Source of the DNA: Nitrospirota bacterium
GTDB taxonomy: Bacteria > Nitrospinota > Nitrospinia > Nitrospinales > VA-1
DNA: 6,178 nt
Reading direction: 5' to 3'
Assembly: GCA_003235465.1 (NCBI GenBank)
Contig: QJWD01000092.1
Location: forward strand, 1-6,178
The notes beneath the pieces were generated by a model, which had not been told where the DNA came from, searched no databases, and worked only from the letters and a program-made list of their open reading frames with translations. Position 1 is the stretch's first letter. The number at the start of each line of letters is the position of its first letter. This document shows positions 5,667 through 6,178 of the stretch, piece after piece. A program made the translations under genes and the position numbers.

Positions 5667-5727
5667 TGTGCCGATTCATTCACCCCGCCCGCCGGACCCT
5701 AACACCGTTGGAGCCACCTTTAGCGCG

Positions 5728-6178
5728 ATGAAGAAACCCTGGAGCGGCCGGTTCAAACAGTCCACCGATCGGTTGATGGAAGCCTTTTCCGCCTCCATCG
5801 GCTACGACCGCAAGCTGTACGCCCACGACATCGCGGGCAGCATCGCGCACGCGGAGATGCTCGCCCATACGGGCATAATCAGGCCGGGCGAGGCGAAGAA
5901 GATAGTCTCAGGCCTGAAAAAAATCCAGAAGGAATTCGAGGACGGCCGCTTTCAGTGCAAGGAGTCGCTGGAAGACATCCACATGAATATCGAAAGCCGC
6001 CTGAAGGATCTGATCGGCCCGGTGGCGGGCAAGCTACACACGGCGAGGAGCCGGAACGACCAGGTCTGCCTCGATATCCGCCTGTACCTCAAGGCCGAGG
6101 TGGCGGAAATTCGCCAGGCCATCCTGGATCTGGAGAAAACCCTGCTCGCCCTCGCCGAGAGTCACATCGATAACATTA
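5728..6178 (+). CDS. argH: Argininosuccinate lyase ArgH, 5' part, cut by the window edge
   Basis: ArgH cleaves argininosuccinate to arginine and fumarate, the last step of arginine biosynthesis, as a cytosolic homotetramer of the fumarase/aspartase superfamily. About 150 codons of an expected 460 or so are present, and the frame is open to the edge. Family motifs are WSGRF (5-9), a Ser-Ile-x-x-D segment (23-27), HDIAGSIAHAEML (33-45), SLEDIHMNIESRL (80-92) and the substrate-binding block GKLHTARSRNDQV (101-113), followed by DIRLYL (116-121). The last codons, ESHIDNI, are where the family continues into PGYTHLQ. ATG 5728 gives the standard MxKPWSGRF start. A GGAG at 5710-5713 is 14 bases away, longer than usual. 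The catalytic Ser loop lies beyond the window. It is probably transcribed from its own AT-rich promoter region. Confidence 0.95.
   Translation, partial: MKKPWSGRFKQSTDRLMEAFSASIGYDRKLYAHDIAGSIAHAEMLAHTGIIRPGEAKKIVSGLKKIQKEFEDGRFQCKESLEDIHMNIESRLKDLIGPVAGKLHTARSRNDQVCLDIRLYLKAEVAEIRQAILDLEKTLLALAESHIDNI

Overview
The window is a compact, GC-rich bacterial chromosome segment with all genes on the + strand: etfA, rsmG, parS, parA, parB, a first bactofilin gene, rsmI, a second bactofilin gene, and the 5' part of argH. Conserved rsmG-parA-parB order with a near-perfect parS site suggests a stretch close to the chromosomal origin. A bactofilin gene directly after parB recalls deltaproteobacteria-like Gram-negative lineages such as myxobacteria and relatives. 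Nitrospinota- or Tectomicrobia-like groups are possible too. The window holds no rRNA or other marker that fixes the taxon, so this assignment is a loose inference.

Layout. Positions 1-65 hold no supported gene. From 66 to 1703, etfA (electron transfer flavoprotein alpha subunit) is followed within 6 bases by rsmG (16S rRNA G527 methyltransferase). The rsmG stop codon lies inside a 16-bp parS sequence (1692-1707). A 230-base gap with short palindromes leads to parA (1935) and parB (2732). Those two overlap by ATGA, so their translation is probably coupled. A short bactofilin gene (3637) and rsmI (4068) follow with good ribosome-binding sites and small gaps. A gap of about 246 bases with a weak terminator-like hairpin separates rsmI from a second, N-terminally extended bactofilin. 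That gene is best read from a TTG start at 4992. An AT-rich hairpin/promoter region comes next, and then argH, which runs off the right edge.

Function. The core is a chromosome-segregation locus: ParB loads at parS, ParA is the partner ATPase, and the bactofilins are polymerising cytoskeletal proteins that in some bacteria position ParABS components. RsmG and RsmI both methylate 16S rRNA near the decoding centre. EtfA and ArgH are metabolic genes at the two ends. No mobile element, CRISPR array, tRNA or rRNA was seen. I found no clearly new multi-gene system. The most interesting items are the parS embedded in the rsmG stop codon and the paired bactofilins flanking rsmI beside parAB.
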